This document shows positions 1 to 11,351 of a DNA stretch of 64,000 nucleotides, one piece after another (within the stretch, counting starts at the first letter, position 1; each line of letters starts with the position of its first letter). Made by a program: the position numbers and the translations under genes. The stretch lies in NCBI GenBank assembly GCA_022414725.1, contig CM039463.1:74765209-74829208 (forward strand). Direction: 5' to 3'. The notes beneath the pieces were generated by a model that searched no databases, was not told where the DNA came from, and saw only the letters and a program-made list of their open reading frames with translations. The DNA is from Microglena sp. YARC. Lineage: Eukaryota > Chlorophyta > Chlorophyceae > Chlamydomonadales > Chlamydomonadaceae.

Positions 1-84
1 TGATGTAATGGGATTTTTTGCTTTGTGGGTGCTTTTTTCTTTTTGTTTACAGCACATAGTCTCATACACCCTCGCGGTGTCAAG

Positions 85-590
85 TATACTTTAACATGTA
101 ATGTAATGTAATGTATGTTATGTTATGTAATGTAACGTAATGTAATGTAGTGTAATGTAATGTAATGTAATGTGTATCTACATCACTCATACACATCTAC
201 ATAATATGCTATCACTCGTGTGCATCTACACCATGTGCCATCACTCATGTACATCTACATAATATTCCATCACTCATGTGCATCTACACCATGTACCATC
301 ACTCATGTACAAATACATCATATGCCATCACTCGTGTGCATCTACTCCATGTGCCATCACTCATGTACATTTACATAATATGCCATCACTCGTGCACATA
401 TACGTCTTCTGCCATCACTCACGCACATCTCCATCATATGCCCTCTCTCATGCACATATAAATCACTCATGTCCATCTACATCACATGCCATCACTAATG
501 TACATCTACATCACTCATGCACATGTACATAATATGCCATCACTTATGTACATTTACATCACTTGTGCACATGCACATCATAATCCATCA
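85..590. repeat. Microsatellite (taatg)n followed by a ~21-bp minisatellite
   Basis: Positions 85-175 are an imperfect taatg/gtaatg array. From about 176 to 590 a unit of the form catcactcatgtacatctac recurs with drift. The short open frames over it (Met/His/Tyr/Thr-rich) are products of the repeat and are not genes. It probably lies in an intron of the minus-strand gene. Confidence 0.9.
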
Positions 591-694
591 TGTAGGTCAA
601 TTTTGATTGACAACAAATCAAATTGACTGTGGAGAACAGATGGAGGAGCACACAATTCAGGTTGTTGCCTCACCATATGCAAGCATGTTGCACA

Positions 695-795
695 TTTCAG
701 CTGCACAGCTTCCAGATGCACTGCTTGGCTTTAGTTTTGGCTAGTTAGTAAGCGAGGGGAGCTGCCTAGAAACTGCTGCTTGTAGCTGAAAAGAA
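695..795. mobile_element. Short copy of the foldback MITE family
   Basis: The stretch begins with ttcagctgcacagcttc and ends with agaaactgctgcttgtagct followed by gaaaag, so its two ends are inverted relatives. The right end matches the ends of fuller copies near 5.4, 24.5, 61.1, 62.6 and 63.2 kb. The rest of 591-895 shows nothing I can name. Confidence 0.45.
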
Positions 796-894
796 AAGCT
801 CTGGTGATGTATATTAACATCATGCTATGTATGACAGACATGAGATACTAGACCAGATACAGGAGTAGGATCAAACATTGCATGTCTATTAATG

Positions 895-1600
895 AATCCA
901 CTGAAAATATGATTCACTGGACACAGTATACACCCACCTTAGGAAAACAGGATCAATGCCATTAGTTGCACTGTATCAGTGCCAAAATTATATTTATTTA
1001 TCTATTACTGGTGTACTGGATTATCAATGCCATAAGATTGCAGGGTATCAGTTCCCAAAGTGTACTGGATTCACCCACCTTGGGAAAACAGGATCAATGC
1101 CATAAGATTGCAGGGTATCAGTTCCCAAAGTGTACTGGATTCACCCACCTTAGGATCAATGCCATAAGATTGCAGGGTATCAGTTCCCAAAGTGTACTGG
1201 GCCATAAGATTGCAGGGTATCAGTTCCCAAAGTGTACTGGATTCACCCACCTTGGGAAAACAGGATCAATACTATAAGATTGCAGGGTATCAGTTCCCAA
1301 AGTGTACTGGATTCACCTACCTTGGGAAAACAGGATCAATGCCATAAGATTGCAACTTTGTATCAGTTCCAAAAGTATATTTATTTTATATATTACATGC
1401 ATTGATCACAATTTGCATGTATTTCAATTAAACCAAACAATGATTCACGGGATTCACTCACCTTCGGAAAACAAGATCAATGCCGTATGATTGCAATGTA
1501 TCAGAGCCAAGCGTATGTGTATTTTAATTATTTATGTACTACATTCATTTACCATAATTTGCATGTATTTCAATTCAATCTAACTATGATTCACTGGATT
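895..1600 (-). repeat. Intronic array built from exon end plus splice donor
   Basis: Units of 60-90 bp repeat about seven times. On the minus strand each reads like the end of the neighbouring exon (1608-1957): a GGCATTGATCCTGTTTTCC core, then an AAG|GTGGGT or AAG|GTGAGT donor, then intron sequence. The true exon end reads YGIDPVFL followed by AG|GTGAGT. The copies lie downstream of that exon in the direction of transcription. Confidence 0.75.
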
Positions 1601-1607
1601 AACTCAC

Positions 1608-1957
1608 CTCAGGAATACGGGATCAATGCCATATGATTGCACTTCATCAGAGCCAAATAGCTGATCAAGCACATCATTCGCGGCACCATCCCTGCTCAGC
1701 GTAGACCTCAGGGAATTGGTGGAACATGTTGCATCTAGCCGGTTTGACAATGAATCAGCGCTACAGTCTGCATCATCCACCATGCGTGTCGTGTGCAACA
1801 GAAGTCCCCCAATAATCTTGTTGTTCTTCATTCCAACATATCGGGAGGCCAAAGCTTTCGCCCATTCTTCCTCATCCAACGTAGAGAATTCCCCAGGGGA
1901 ACCAAGGAAGTAGCCAGACCATGAGCGTGCACTTGTTGCAGAGTTCACTTCTTGTGT
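1608..1957 (-). CDS. Exon of large surface gene: pre-channel segment
   Basis: This is the last exon of the minus-strand gene visible here; the gene continues beyond the left edge. The acceptor is tttgcag|ACACAAG and the donor is CTGAG|GTGAGT. It joins in phase 0 to the exon at 3400-3765 and ends in phase 2. The protein includes RYVGMKNNKIIGGLLLHTTR and ends near YGIDPVFL, with two nearby cysteines. As I recall them, green algal polycystin-like (PKD2/TRP) proteins carry this type of segment just before the channel domain. That assignment is inference from family memory; the splice structure is seen directly. Confidence 0.7.
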
Positions 1958-2069
1958 CTGCAAATAATAAGCACAGCATGTCCCAGATAAATAAATAAAT
2001 AAAAACATTAATTAATTAATTAATTAATTCAATAATAAATAAAAAGATTATGGCCCCTCCTACACTGAC

Positions 2070-3360
2070 CTGAAGTGAGGCATGATGAAATGAAGTGAGG
2101 CATGATGAGGTGATGACAGGCAGGATGAGGTGAAGTGAGGCATGATGGCATAACGTGAGGCATGATGAGGTAATGAGAGGCAGGATGAGGTGAAGTGAGG
2201 CATGATGACATAACGTGAGGAATGATGAGGTAATGAGAGGCAGGATGAGGTGAAGTGTGGCATGATGACACAACGTGAGGCATGATGAGGTGAAGTGAGG
2301 CATGATGAGGTGAAGTGAGGCATGATGACATAATGTGAGGCATGATGAGGTAATGAGAGGCAGGATGAGGTGAAGTGAGGCATGATGACATAACGTGAGG
2401 AATGATGAGGTAATGAGAGGCAGGATGAGGTGAAGTGAGGCATGATGACATAACGTGAGGAATGATGAGGTAATGAGAGGCAGGATGAGGTGAAGTGAGG
2501 CATGATGACATAACGTGAGGAATGATGAGGTAATGAGAGGCAGGATGAGGTGAAGTGAGGCATGATGAGGTGAAGTGAGGCATGATGAGGTAATGAGAGG
2601 CAGGATGAGGTGAAGTGAGGCATGATGACACAACGTGAGGCATGATGAGGTGAAGTGAGGCAGGATGAGGTGAAGTGAGGCATGATGACATAATGTGAGG
2701 CATGATGAGGTAATGAGAGGCAGGATGAGGTGAAGTGAGGCATGATGACATAACGTGAGGAATGATAAGGTAATGAGAGGCAGGATGAGGTGAAGTGAGG
2801 CAGGATGAGGTGAAGTGAGGCATGATGACATAACGTGAGGAATGATGAGGTAATGAGAGGCAGGATGAGGTGAAGTGAGGCAGGATGAGGTGAAGTGAGG
2901 CATGATGACATAACGTGAGGAATGGTGAGGTAATGAGAGGCAGGATGAGGTGAAGTGAGGCAGGATGAGGTGAAGTGAGGCATGATGACATAACGTGAGG
3001 CATGATGAGGTGAAGTGAGGCATGATGACATAACGTGAGGCATGATGAGGTGAAGTGAGGCATGATGTCATAACGTGAGGCATGATGAGGTGAAGTGAGG
3101 CATGATGACATAACGTGAGGCATGATGAGGTGAAGTGAGGCAGGATGAGGTGAAGTGAGGCATGATGAGGTGAAGTGAGGCAGGATGAGGTGATGACAGG
3201 CAGGATGAGGTGATGAGAGGCAGGATGAGGTGAAGTCAGGCATGATGGGGAAAAGTGAGGCAGGATGAGGTGATGAGAGGCAGGATGAGGTGAAGTGAGG
3301 CATTATGAGGTAAAGTGAGGCAGAATGAGGTGATGAGAGGCAGGATGGGGTGAAGCAGGA
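2070..3360. repeat. 1.3-kb minisatellite, 10/20-bp unit
   Basis: About 65 copies of gaggcatgatgaggtgaagt and close variants fill the intron after the exon at 3400-3765. The unit lacks stop codons in the minus frames, so long open frames of Pro/His/Ser/Leu repeats run across it. These start in the exon and pass its splice donor, so I do not treat them as coding. Confidence 0.92.
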
Positions 3361-3399
3361 GTTATGATGCCTGCAGGGAAGTGCTATTAGCTGGATCAC

Positions 3400-3765
3400 C
3401 TTGCGTCTACGTCCTTCACTGCTGTTGCTGGTTGTAGTGCCAGTGTACTGCCCATAGGTGTTGATCACAAAAGACCGTTTATAATCCTGAGTCAGCTCAA
3501 AGCAGTCAATATTTGGGACATCTGGATCACTACGAGCGTTGAACGCTTGCACAACTAGAGTTTCACGGATGTCTGACATTCTTGCCGCTTCTGTTTCTGC
3601 GATGACATCCCTCAACACCGTAGCTGTTTCGCTGGCTTGGATCACGAGCTTGTTCAGAGCAGCAATGTTGGCGTTCAGAAGTGACATGACCGTGTCACTC
3701 TTATCCATCACCATCTGCTGCTCAGCCTTGGCATCTTGGATCAATGCAGAGAAGTTGGACTGAAT
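3400..3765 (-). CDS. Exon of large surface gene: helical segment
   Basis: Acceptor ctacag|ATTCAG and donor CGCAAG|GTGATC frame a 366-bp exon, phase 0 at both ends, matching the neighbours at 5046-5187 and 1608-1957. The 122 residues are rich in Ala, Gln, Asp and Glu in a long heptad-like stretch, for example LLNANIAALNKLVIQASETA, so a coiled coil or helical bundle is likely. A Cys-Phe-Glu near residue 93 and the basic end GRRRK follow. No family motif is certain. Its place just before the pre-channel exon suggests a stalk outside the membrane. Confidence 0.75.
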
Positions 3766-3989
3766 CTGTAGTGTTGGGATTGGGTTTGGGGGATCACATT
3801 GGATTTTGTTTTGTTTGGATTGGGTCTGATTTGGTTGGTGTTCACATTGGATTTGGTTTGGTTTCAACTCAAAATGCCTTTGAAATGAAGACTAGGGAAT
3901 TAGCTTGGAACACTTCTGTTTTCACTGGCGCGTTGCCTCCTGTCGCTGCATGGCGTTACATGGTTCTGGCTAAATTAGTCAGAACTGGC

Positions 3990-4036
3990 ACCCCGAACCC
4001 CTCGGGCTCCGCGCTTCGCTCTTCGGGGTTCGGGTA
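3990..4036. repeat. GC-rich hairpin
   Basis: Two arms, ccccgaacccc and ggggttcggg, face each other across a GC-rich loop that contains ccgcgcttcgctcttc. The base composition is unlike the surrounding DNA. Such palindromes resemble the selfish GC hairpins of green algal organelle genomes, but only by general look. Confidence 0.55.
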
Positions 4037-4179
4037 CAGTGCGTCAGAACATAGAAAGGTTTGAATGGGAATGGACAGGCTACCTAAATTAAGAGTATCA
4101 GGACTAGTAAAGCTATGAATCAAACACAATGACAAGATGTCACTGCACCCCCCTCCAGTGCCAAAGAAGTTGTTCACAC

Positions 4180-4790
4180 ATGCATACTCCTGCCATCCTG
4201 CTCTACATATGAACAATAACTTGAAGATCTGGTTCCCAACGAATCACAAGGACAGGACATGATCGTGGGTCGGCATCTACTACCAACGTATGGGTGCCTG
4301 CTTCCTCCTGGGGGAGTGACTTCGACAATCAGATGGACAAAACTCTAGAGGCTAGAAACCCACTTTTGAGGAAAAAATCATATTGATAGATGCATACTCC
4401 CGCCAACCTGCTCTACATATGGACAATAACTTGAAGATCTGTTCCCCATCGAATTTCAAGGACATGACAAGATTGTAGGTCCGCATCTCCCACCAGCATA
4501 TGGGTGCCTGCTCCCTCCTTATGTGGGAGTGACTTCGCCAATCACATCGACAAACCCTAGAGGCAAGAAACCCACCCTTAGAGTCGAAAATCAAATTAAA
4601 ATATGTATAATCCCGCCAAGCTGCACTATGTATGAACAATAACTTGAATTTAGTCCCCAATGAATCGCAAGGACATGACAGAGGATTGTGGGTCGCCATC
4701 TCCTGCCCACTTATGGGCGCCTGCTTATGGGTGCCTGCATCCTCCTGCCTGGCACAATCCAGGGGGTAGCCATTTAGGCTTATGGATCTA
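4180..4790. repeat. Three tandem copies of a ~205-bp unit
   Basis: The phrases gcatactcctgccatcctgc, aacaataacttgaa and gtgggtcggcatct return in order three times with 10-20% drift. There is no open frame worth calling. It lies within the intron between the exons at 5046 and 3765. Confidence 0.8.
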
Positions 4791-5045
4791 ACCAACCTCA
4801 CATAATCAAGATTCTTGTGTACTATCCCACCCACCCTTTGAAAATAATTGTTGCAAATGTATGTATTGTACAGTCCAGGGGTAGCCAAATAGACTACAGG
4901 GAATTGCCCCACATTACAAACAGGAAAAGCGGTTCAAAATAGCAAGCACTGGTGAACTGAACCCCAACAAATTGCAAATGACAAGGGCCCAGAGTTGATG
5001 ATATGCAGACAAATTGACATGAAATTTTAAATGCAGGGAACAGAC

Positions 5046-5187
5046 CTGGGCAGCCCCTGCATCCTCTATTCTCTTGATTGGTACCAGTCTCACTGCAACA
5101 TCGCCAGCCATCTTTGATGCGGAAGCATACATGTCCACAGCTTGATCGCCCATGCCTTCCGCCAGAGCAACGATGGAGAAGACAGCC
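5046..5187 (-). CDS. Exon of large surface gene
   Basis: Acceptor cgtgcag|GGCTGT and donor GCCCAG|GTCTGT define 142 bp. It takes two bases from the exon at 5542-5645 (GC|G) and ends in phase 0 before 3765, so phase agrees on both sides. The protein, including AVFSIVALAEGMGDQAVDMY, is short-chain and mixed, probably helical, with no membrane segment. I recognise no domain. Confidence 0.72.
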
Positions 5188-5334
5188 CTGCACGGGACAG
5201 TAGGATCCATGTCAGAAGGATTTCACACACATACAACTCAGGGGCTGGTAGCTTACACAAGGTACAACCACCACCTACACAACAGCCATAATAGTATATG
5301 CACTCGCGATGTGTAGGGGTCCCGGCTTCTATGC

Positions 5335-5480
5335 AGCTCCTTTCACCCACTCTTGGGCCAAACCTGAAGCTAGCTAGTGTGTCTGAAAGTTGGCATAACA
5401 GGCGTTTGAATACAGGAGTTATGTGTGGGCTTGGTTCAGTCGCTGGCTAATGGAACTGGGTGGAAGCTGCTACTTGTAGC
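5335..5480. mobile_element. Foldback MITE copy
   Basis: It begins with tctatgcagctcctttcacc and ends with ggtggaagctgctacttgta, which are inverted relatives. The phrases cttgggcc and gggcttgg mark the inner arms, as in the copies at 62.5 and 63.1 kb. Immediately left (about 5305-5330) is a short copy of the end of the exon at 5542 (ACCCCTACACA). Confidence 0.55.
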
Positions 5481-5541
5481 CCCACCCACCCACCCCCCGC
5501 CACACACACACACACACGCACAAAAAGGTGCAGTCACTCAC

Positions 5542-5645
5542 GCTGTGTAGGGGTCCTGTTGCAGCAAGCGTCGGCTTTCAAGCTGCATTGTACCAACGTC
5601 AGCAACACCCAGGTCTCCCATGTGTGACTCATCAAAATGCAGACC
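5542..5645 (-). CDS. Exon of large surface gene
   Basis: Acceptor tgtgcag|GGTCTG and donor ACACAGC|GTGAGT give 104 bp, starting in phase 0 after the exon at 6688 and ending in phase 2, as the next exon requires. The protein reads GLHFDESHMGDLG and then MQLESRRLLQQDPYTA: acidic, then basic, with no recognisable domain. Confidence 0.7.
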
Positions 5646-5738
5646 CTGCACAATGCCAAGCCCATGTGTGTGTTAAGGGTTTAGGGTAAAGTTAGTAATT
5701 CAGTGGATGATTTGGATTGAAGTACTGCCAAATGTATT

Positions 5739-5945
5739 AAAAAAGGTAATGATAATGCCTGGTGGGGCGTGGTATTAAGGGAACCCGTTGTATGCGGGCA
5801 GAGAATGGTCTACCACCTCGACTGGACAAGCTACCATCGCGGTTGACAACGACCTGCAACGCTCAGGGTGACCGTAGGGGGAATCGAAACCCCGACCCTG
5901 CTTCGATTCAGCAATTTGGTGTACAACTAGACCAATTGTATCACT
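5739..5945 (-). mobile_element. SINE with tRNA-like head and LINE-derived tail
   Basis: On the minus strand the element opens with a box A-like ATTGGTCTAGTTGT (5921-5939) and a box B-like GGGGTTTCGATTCCCC (5878-5893), the internal promoter of tRNA genes. After an unrelated body it ends with TTAATACCACGCCCCACCAG and a short T/A tail. The same tail ends the LINE relics at 14,418 and 30,760, so that LINE's machinery probably mobilised it. The tRNA fold is too degenerate for a working tRNA. Confidence 0.65.
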
Positions 5946-6061
5946 GAAATGAGCTTAAAAAACATATTATGTTATAGCCTCGCGTCAGTCCAGTCAAGGA
6001 GCATACAATCATGGATAATTATCATGACTTAGGCTGGCTTAGACTTATGAATAAATACATG

Positions 6062-6125
6062 ATACACCTTATTACGAGGCGTGAGGTTCAGGGGGGCGGC
6101 CCGTTTGCTTGCACTAGACTCAAGA
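6062..6125 (-). mobile_element. Short LINE 3'-tail fragment
   Basis: The phrases ttattacgaggcgtgaggtt and ggcccgtttgcttgcac match the tail of the LINE relic that starts at 18,600 (tattacaaggcatgaggttg). No coding part is left. It is taken as a strongly 5'-truncated insertion. Confidence 0.45.
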
Positions 6126-6499
6126 TTTTAGATGATACCGGTATATGATGACGCACACTTGCATACTGATCAATCACAGGTAGCCCTCCGGGGTGCCCCC
6201 CCCCCCACCCCACCCCCCCAAAGAAAAAAATAACCCCACCTCCGCCCACATACAAACACATACTACCCCCACTCCCACCTCCTGTGCCCCCAGCCAGCCT
6301 CGCCTCATCTACCCCCAAACCTACCCTACACATGCACTTACACACCTACAGGCAGAGGCCAAACAAAGGTGGCCAGATGTCAGTGCCAGCAATCATATAT
6401 CGGAATAATTGAGATTGTGTGTGGGGAGGGTGTCAGAGGATGCAGAAAAGGGTGCAGAAAAGGGTGCCAAAGACCCCCAAAATGTGCAGTGTAACACAA

Positions 6500-6660
6500 C
6501 AGTATACCACATCCTCTTGCCCATGCTCATTGTAGTGTAACACAACAGTGCACACAACAGTGTAACACAACAGTGTAACACAACAGCATACCTCATCCTC
6601 TTGGCCATGCTCATTGCTGTATGCCGGGGATTAAACCTCGTTGACCATGCTAGAAAGAAT
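6500..6660 (-). repeat. Copies of exon end plus splice donor
   Basis: Downstream of the exon at 6688-7166, two degraded copies of its last 40 bases are seen on the minus strand. One is near 6590-6632 (CAATGAGCATGGCCAAGAGG, then ATGAG|GTATGC). The other is near 6515-6542 (CAATGAGCATGGGCAAGAGG, then ATGTG|GTATAC). The region 6440-6495 also holds an end of the MITE family seen at 23,942. Confidence 0.65.
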
Positions 6661-6687
6661 AATGTACAGTGTAACAGAACTGCGCAC

Positions 6688-7023
6688 CTCATCCTCTTGC
6701 CCATGCTCATTGCTGTATGTTGGGGATTCAACCTCGTTGATCATGCTAGCAAGAGGCATGGCGGGACTCTTATCCTCAGACAAGTACATGTCCCAAGGGC
6801 TTGGGCAATCGTTTGTGTCCAGCTTGCGAGTCTGCTGCATCAACCAGTCGGTGTCAGCCAGAGCCATCCAACCATGGACTTCGACCATGCGCCTCAGCCT
6901 AGAGGATAATATATTTGTGTCTATTATTTTTTGGGCATGATGTTCAGAAGCCCCCCTTGACTCTGTCGAGCCATGGGCACCTTTGGAGTCCATTAGGGCA
7001 CCAGTAAAAATGTAATCAGCAGC

Positions 7024-7057
<34 letters not shown>

Positions 7058-7166
7058 GAAGCAGCAGCAGAGGCCCTTCTCTGACCATCTTGTGTCTGTG
7101 TCGCCTGCATGTGCCTTTCCCACTCATGGTCCTCAACCATCATTCGACGAGTCATGTTCTCAGAAG
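6688..7166 (-). CDS. Exon of large surface gene: Ala-rich and acidic segment
   Basis: Acceptor ccccag|CTTCTG and donor GATGAG|GTGCGC frame 479 bp. It completes a codon with the single base left by the exon at 9304 and ends in phase 0. The protein opens with SENMTRRMMVEDHEWERHMQ. An alanine run coded by an imperfect GCT/GCA repeat (7017-7075) follows, and then a mixed region with RRMVEVHGWMALADTDWLMQ. I see no cysteine pattern or membrane segment, and the domain is unknown. The alanine run is a triplet repeat and may vary in length between strains. Confidence 0.72.
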
Positions 7167-7472
7167 CTGGGGGGTGGGGTGGGGTGGGGGTTGGATGGAG
7201 TCATGGGGTGGGTGGGAAGAGGTGGGGGGTAACCAAAAGCTTCTCTCCAGGCAGTGTTTTTTTTTGGGGGGGGGGGGGGGGGGTAATAACAAAAACTTAT
7301 TTCTGGCAGTTTAGGGAGGGACCAAGCGTCAAGTTGAGGAGAGGAGAGGTGAGGTGTGAGGTGAGGTGATACCAGGCATCAGTAACACCACTTGCCTATT
7401 AAAAAAGAGGGAGCAAGCAAAACACAAAATCCACCATCAAAATACGCATAACGGGATCTCTACACATCCTTT

Positions 7473-7473
7473 A

Positions 7474-7536
<63 letters not shown>
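7473..7536. repeat. (tctg)16 microsatellite
   Basis: A pure tetranucleotide run lies in the intron between the exons at 9304 and 7166. Around it, 7167-8400 shows no exon; it contains a poly-G tract at 7266-7282, a pyrimidine-rich stretch and otherwise nothing I can name. Confidence 0.95.
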
Positions 7537-8409
7537 ACAAGTACAGTAGCCCATGTGGCCATTGGCCACCCCTATCTGCCCACTCTTCCCTCCTTCTTCG
7601 CCCATCCCTCTCTCCCCCTGTCATCCTTCCGACCCTCTCTCTTTTATGCCTACTATTCTCCTTAACTTCCCCTTCACTCTCCCTCCATCTCTCCCCCTTC
7701 ATAGTTTTCTCTCTCCTATCCTCCTTGACTTCCTTTGACCCTACCTGCACCTTTCCCTTTTGCACTGTCCCCTGATTCTCTGAACCCATGCCTCCCCCCT
7801 GCACCACCATCACATTCTCCCCTAACTCTCACCCCGAAAGGTTGAAGAAAGTCATATATCTCGCAACAACTGGCTGCCAACTATGATGAATGCAATGCGA
7901 TAGCATGGCAAAAAAATGTGCATGCGTAAAATAAATGGTGTCAACACTCACAGGCAGAAGAGCGCTGAGGATGGAATGGGCGCCTGGTGAGAACAATGCA
8001 ATTAAAGGATCCGCAATTGAAGGATTGAATTTTCGTTTCAGGCATGGTATGGAAAGCAGACCACGACAGCGGAATAATTTGGTGTGTGAAAGCTAGGGCT
8101 GAGTGGAATGGTCGCGCAGGGCGTAATTCAGAGATGTGAATAGAAGCTGTAGAGATTCAAATTTGCAGGCATCATCGATTCGACAGTACAGTAATGCAGG
8201 CAGGTGTGGTTTCGAAGACGTTCACGGTAAAATCCCAGAATGGTCCTGAGCTGGCCGGAGCTGGTCGGACCGCTGGCCAGTAGCAAAATTTCAGTATGTC
8301 CATATATATACATATATACATGTATGTATGCATGTATATACTTTACAGTACAGGGGTAGTGAAATAGGCTTAAGGGAGGAGGTGTTAAATGACCCTGCAA
8401 GGTAGACAT

Positions 8410-9303
8410 ACCGGCCACACCCGCTAGTGCTGCATTGAATGCTGTGGTGGTGGTTGTGGTGGTTGTGACCCTACCAGGTGAACATACCTGCCAACCTCTC
8501 AGTGCTGCATTGAGTGCTGTGGTGGTGGTTGTGGTGGTTGTGGTGATTGTGTGACCCTACCAGGTGGACATTCCTGCTGCATCTACCAGTACTGCATTGA
8601 ATGATGTGGTGGTGGTTTGCGGTGGTTGTGGTGGTTGTGGCCCTGCCAGGTAGATATACCTACCGCAACTGACAGTGCTGCATTAAATGCTATGGTGGTG
8701 GTTGTGGTGGTTGTGGTGGTTGCGGCCCTGCCAGGTAGACATACCTGCTGCAACTGCCAGTGCTGCATTGAATGCTGTGGTGGTGGATGTGGTGGTTGTG
8801 ACCCTGCCAGGTGGACATTCCTGATGAAACTACCAGTGCTGCATTGAAGGATGTGGTGGTGGTTGTGACCTTGTCAGGTGTACATACCTGCTGCAACTGC
8901 CAGTGCTGCATTGAATGCTTTGGTGGTGGTTGTGGTGGTGGTGGTGGTTGTAACCCAGCCATGTGGACATACCTGCTGCAACTGCTAGCGCTGCATTGAA
9001 TGCTGTGGTGGTGGTTGTGGTGGTTGTAACCCAGCCATGTGGACATACCTGCTGCAACTGCTAGCGCTGCATTGAATGCTGTGGTGGTGGTTGTGGTGGT
9101 GGTGGTGGTTGTAACCCAGCCATGTGGACATACCTGCTGCAACTGCTAGCGCTGCATTGAATGCTGTGGTGGTGGTTGTGGTGGTTGTGGTGGTTGTAAC
9201 CCAGCCATGTGGACATACCTGCTGCAACTGCTAGTGCTGCATTGAATGCTGTGGTGGTGGTTGTGGTGGTTGTGGTGGTCGTAAGCCAGCCAGGTGGACA
9301 TAC
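8410..9303 (-). repeat. 12-unit intronic array of exon end plus donor
   Basis: Units of 75-90 bp carry, on the minus strand, GCATTCAATGCAGCACTGGC and then AGTTGCAGCAG|GTATGTCCAC. These are the last 30 bases of the exon at 9304-11098 and its splice donor, followed by a (CCACAACCA)n stretch. About twelve units follow the exon directly. The His/Thr-rich open frames here are products of the repeat. Confidence 0.88.
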
Positions 9304-11098
9304 CTGCTGCAACTGCCAGTGCTGCATTGAATGCTGTCAGGTTACCCAGGTCCATTGTGCTTGGTGTGTATCTGTGTATCCTTACATCAGCATAAACATC
9401 ATGCACGCTCACAGGATCAGGTGGAGGGGGACTTGGGGGGGGCGGGGGAGAAGGAGGGTTGGGCGGGGAAGGAGGGTTGGGAGGGCTCGGAGGAGGAGGT
9501 GGGGGTCCAGGTGGTGGGGGGGGTGAGAGCGGGGGTGGAGGGGGGACAGGTGGGGGTGGCGGGAATGGGGGAGGTGGTGGGGTGAGGGTGGGGAGGGGGG
9601 TGGAGGGGGTGTTGGAGGTGGAGGGGGGGAAATGGTGGTGATGGGGGGAGGGGAGGAGGAGAGGGCGGGGAGGGAGGTGGAGGGGGGGGAGGAGGAGGAG
9701 GAGGGGGGGAAATGGTGGTGATGGTGGAGGGGGAGGGGAGAAGGCGGGGAAGGAGGTGGAGGGGGAGAGGGAGGAGGAGGGGGGGGAAATGGTGGTGATG
9801 GTGGAGGGGAGGGCTCGGAGGAGGAGGTGGGGGTCCAGGTGGTGGGGGGGGTGAGAGCGGGGGTGGAGGGGGACAGGTGGTGGTGGTGGGAATGGAGGAG
9901 ACGGAGGGGGTGAGGGTGGGGAGGGAGGTGGAGGGGGTGTTGGAGGAGGAGGAGGGGGAAATGGTGGTGATGGGGGAGGGGGAGGGGGAGAGGGCGGGGA
10001 GGGAGGTGGAGGGGGGAGGGAGGAGGAGGGGGGGAAAATGGTGGTGATGGTGGAGGGGGAGGGCCTGGAGGAGGAGGTGGGGTCCAGGTGGTGGGGGGGG
10101 TGAGGGCGGGGGTGGAGGGGGGACAGGTGGTGGTGGTGGGAATGGGGAGGTGGAGGGGGTGAGGGTGGGGATGGAGGTGGAGGGGGGGGGGATGGTGGTG
10201 TTGGTGGAGGGGGAGGGTTGAGGGGTGGGGAGGGAGGTGGAGGGGGTGATGAAGGTGGAGGGGGGGGAATGGTGGTAATGGTGGTGATGGTGGAGGGGGA
10301 GGGGGTGGTGGGGGTGGTGGAGGGGGGTCCAGGGCTTGAAGGCGGCGGTGGCGAAGGACAGGGGTGGGGGGAGAAGATTGGGGGGGGGGAGGAGGGGGGG
10401 GGATGGTGGTGGCGGAGTAGCAGGTGGAGGAGGGGGAGTTGGTGGAGGTGATGGTGGCGATGGTGGAGGAGGGGAGTTGGTGGAGGTGGGGGTGGCAATG
10501 GTGGAGGAGGGGGAGTTGGTGGAGGTGGGGGGGAGAAGGGGGAGGAGGGGGAGTTGGTGGGGGTGGGGGTGGCAACGGTGGAGGAGGGGGAGTAGGAGGT
10601 GGTGATGGTGGAGGAGGGGGAGCTGGTGGGGGGTGGGGGGAGAAGGGGGAGGCAGCGGGGAAGGGGGATTGGGTGGCGGGGAAGGTGGGAGAGGTGGGAA
10701 GGGTAAAGGTGGTGATGGTAGAGGTGGAGAGGGCGGAGTAGGGGGGGCCGGTGGTGGGGTGGTGGAGTGGGTGGAGGGGGGGAGTAGGGGGGGGCATGGG
10801 GGGGAGGGGGAGCGGGTGGAGGAGGAGGAGGCAACGGTGGTGATGGAGGAGATGGTGGTGAAGGGGGAGGCGAAGGTGGTGGTGGAGGAGAAGGAGGACG
10901 AGGGGGTGGCTGAGGGGGATATGTCTTCAAACGAGTGTACAGTGTTGCATTGAACAACTCAACGTTTGCACCTCGAAGGTTTAACTGGGTCAACACTGCA
11001 GTAGCAACCCTGTTCTGGGCCTGCATGAACTCACTTCTACTCTTGTTGCCGCTGTTGATTGCATCAACAACATTCCCAGCCAAGGAAAAGTTGGTCAG
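9304..11098 (-). CDS. Exon of large surface gene: proline-rich stalk
   Basis: A single 1,795-bp exon stays open in one frame from acceptor gttgcag|CTGACC to donor GCAGCAG|GTATGT. It joins in phase 0 to the exon at 12675. It begins LTNFSLAGNVVDAINSGNKS and then TRLKTYPP. About 490 residues of Pro/Ser/His follow, in SPPPPP-type blocks like those of volvocine hydroxyproline-rich glycoproteins. It closes with VRIHRYTPSTMDLGNLTAFN and then AALAVAAG. The proline part contains frame-drift patches (Leu/His-rich), as expected in a fast-changing repeat. Role: an extended extracellular spacer, probably glycosylated. Confidence 0.78.
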
Positions 11099-11351
11099 CT
11101 GCAACACAGAAAATGGGAAAGGAGGAACAGGTCAGACATTCGCAGCACTGCAATCAATGCTGTAAATAAAGCATATTTAAATTCCATCACCCAGACCCAG
11201 CGTTTCTAATTAGGGTTTGGACATACACATTAAGTATCTGGCCACGATGCTCAGGTTCAACATTTGGGGAGGCTTAAACATGACTTATCAGGCAGCGCGA
11301 TGCTCAAGCCAAGCATCTGAAATCCATAAACATTAAGTATTAGTAGGGATA

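Noticed and set aside
2029..3360. Open frames of up to 612 residues with ASHYLI/PHVMSS repeats
   Set aside because: They are minisatellite read-through past the donor at 3400; all three minus frames are open because the unit lacks stops.
8128..9327. His/Thr-rich and Cys-rich frames
   Set aside because: They come from the border-derived minisatellite and shift frame with each unit.
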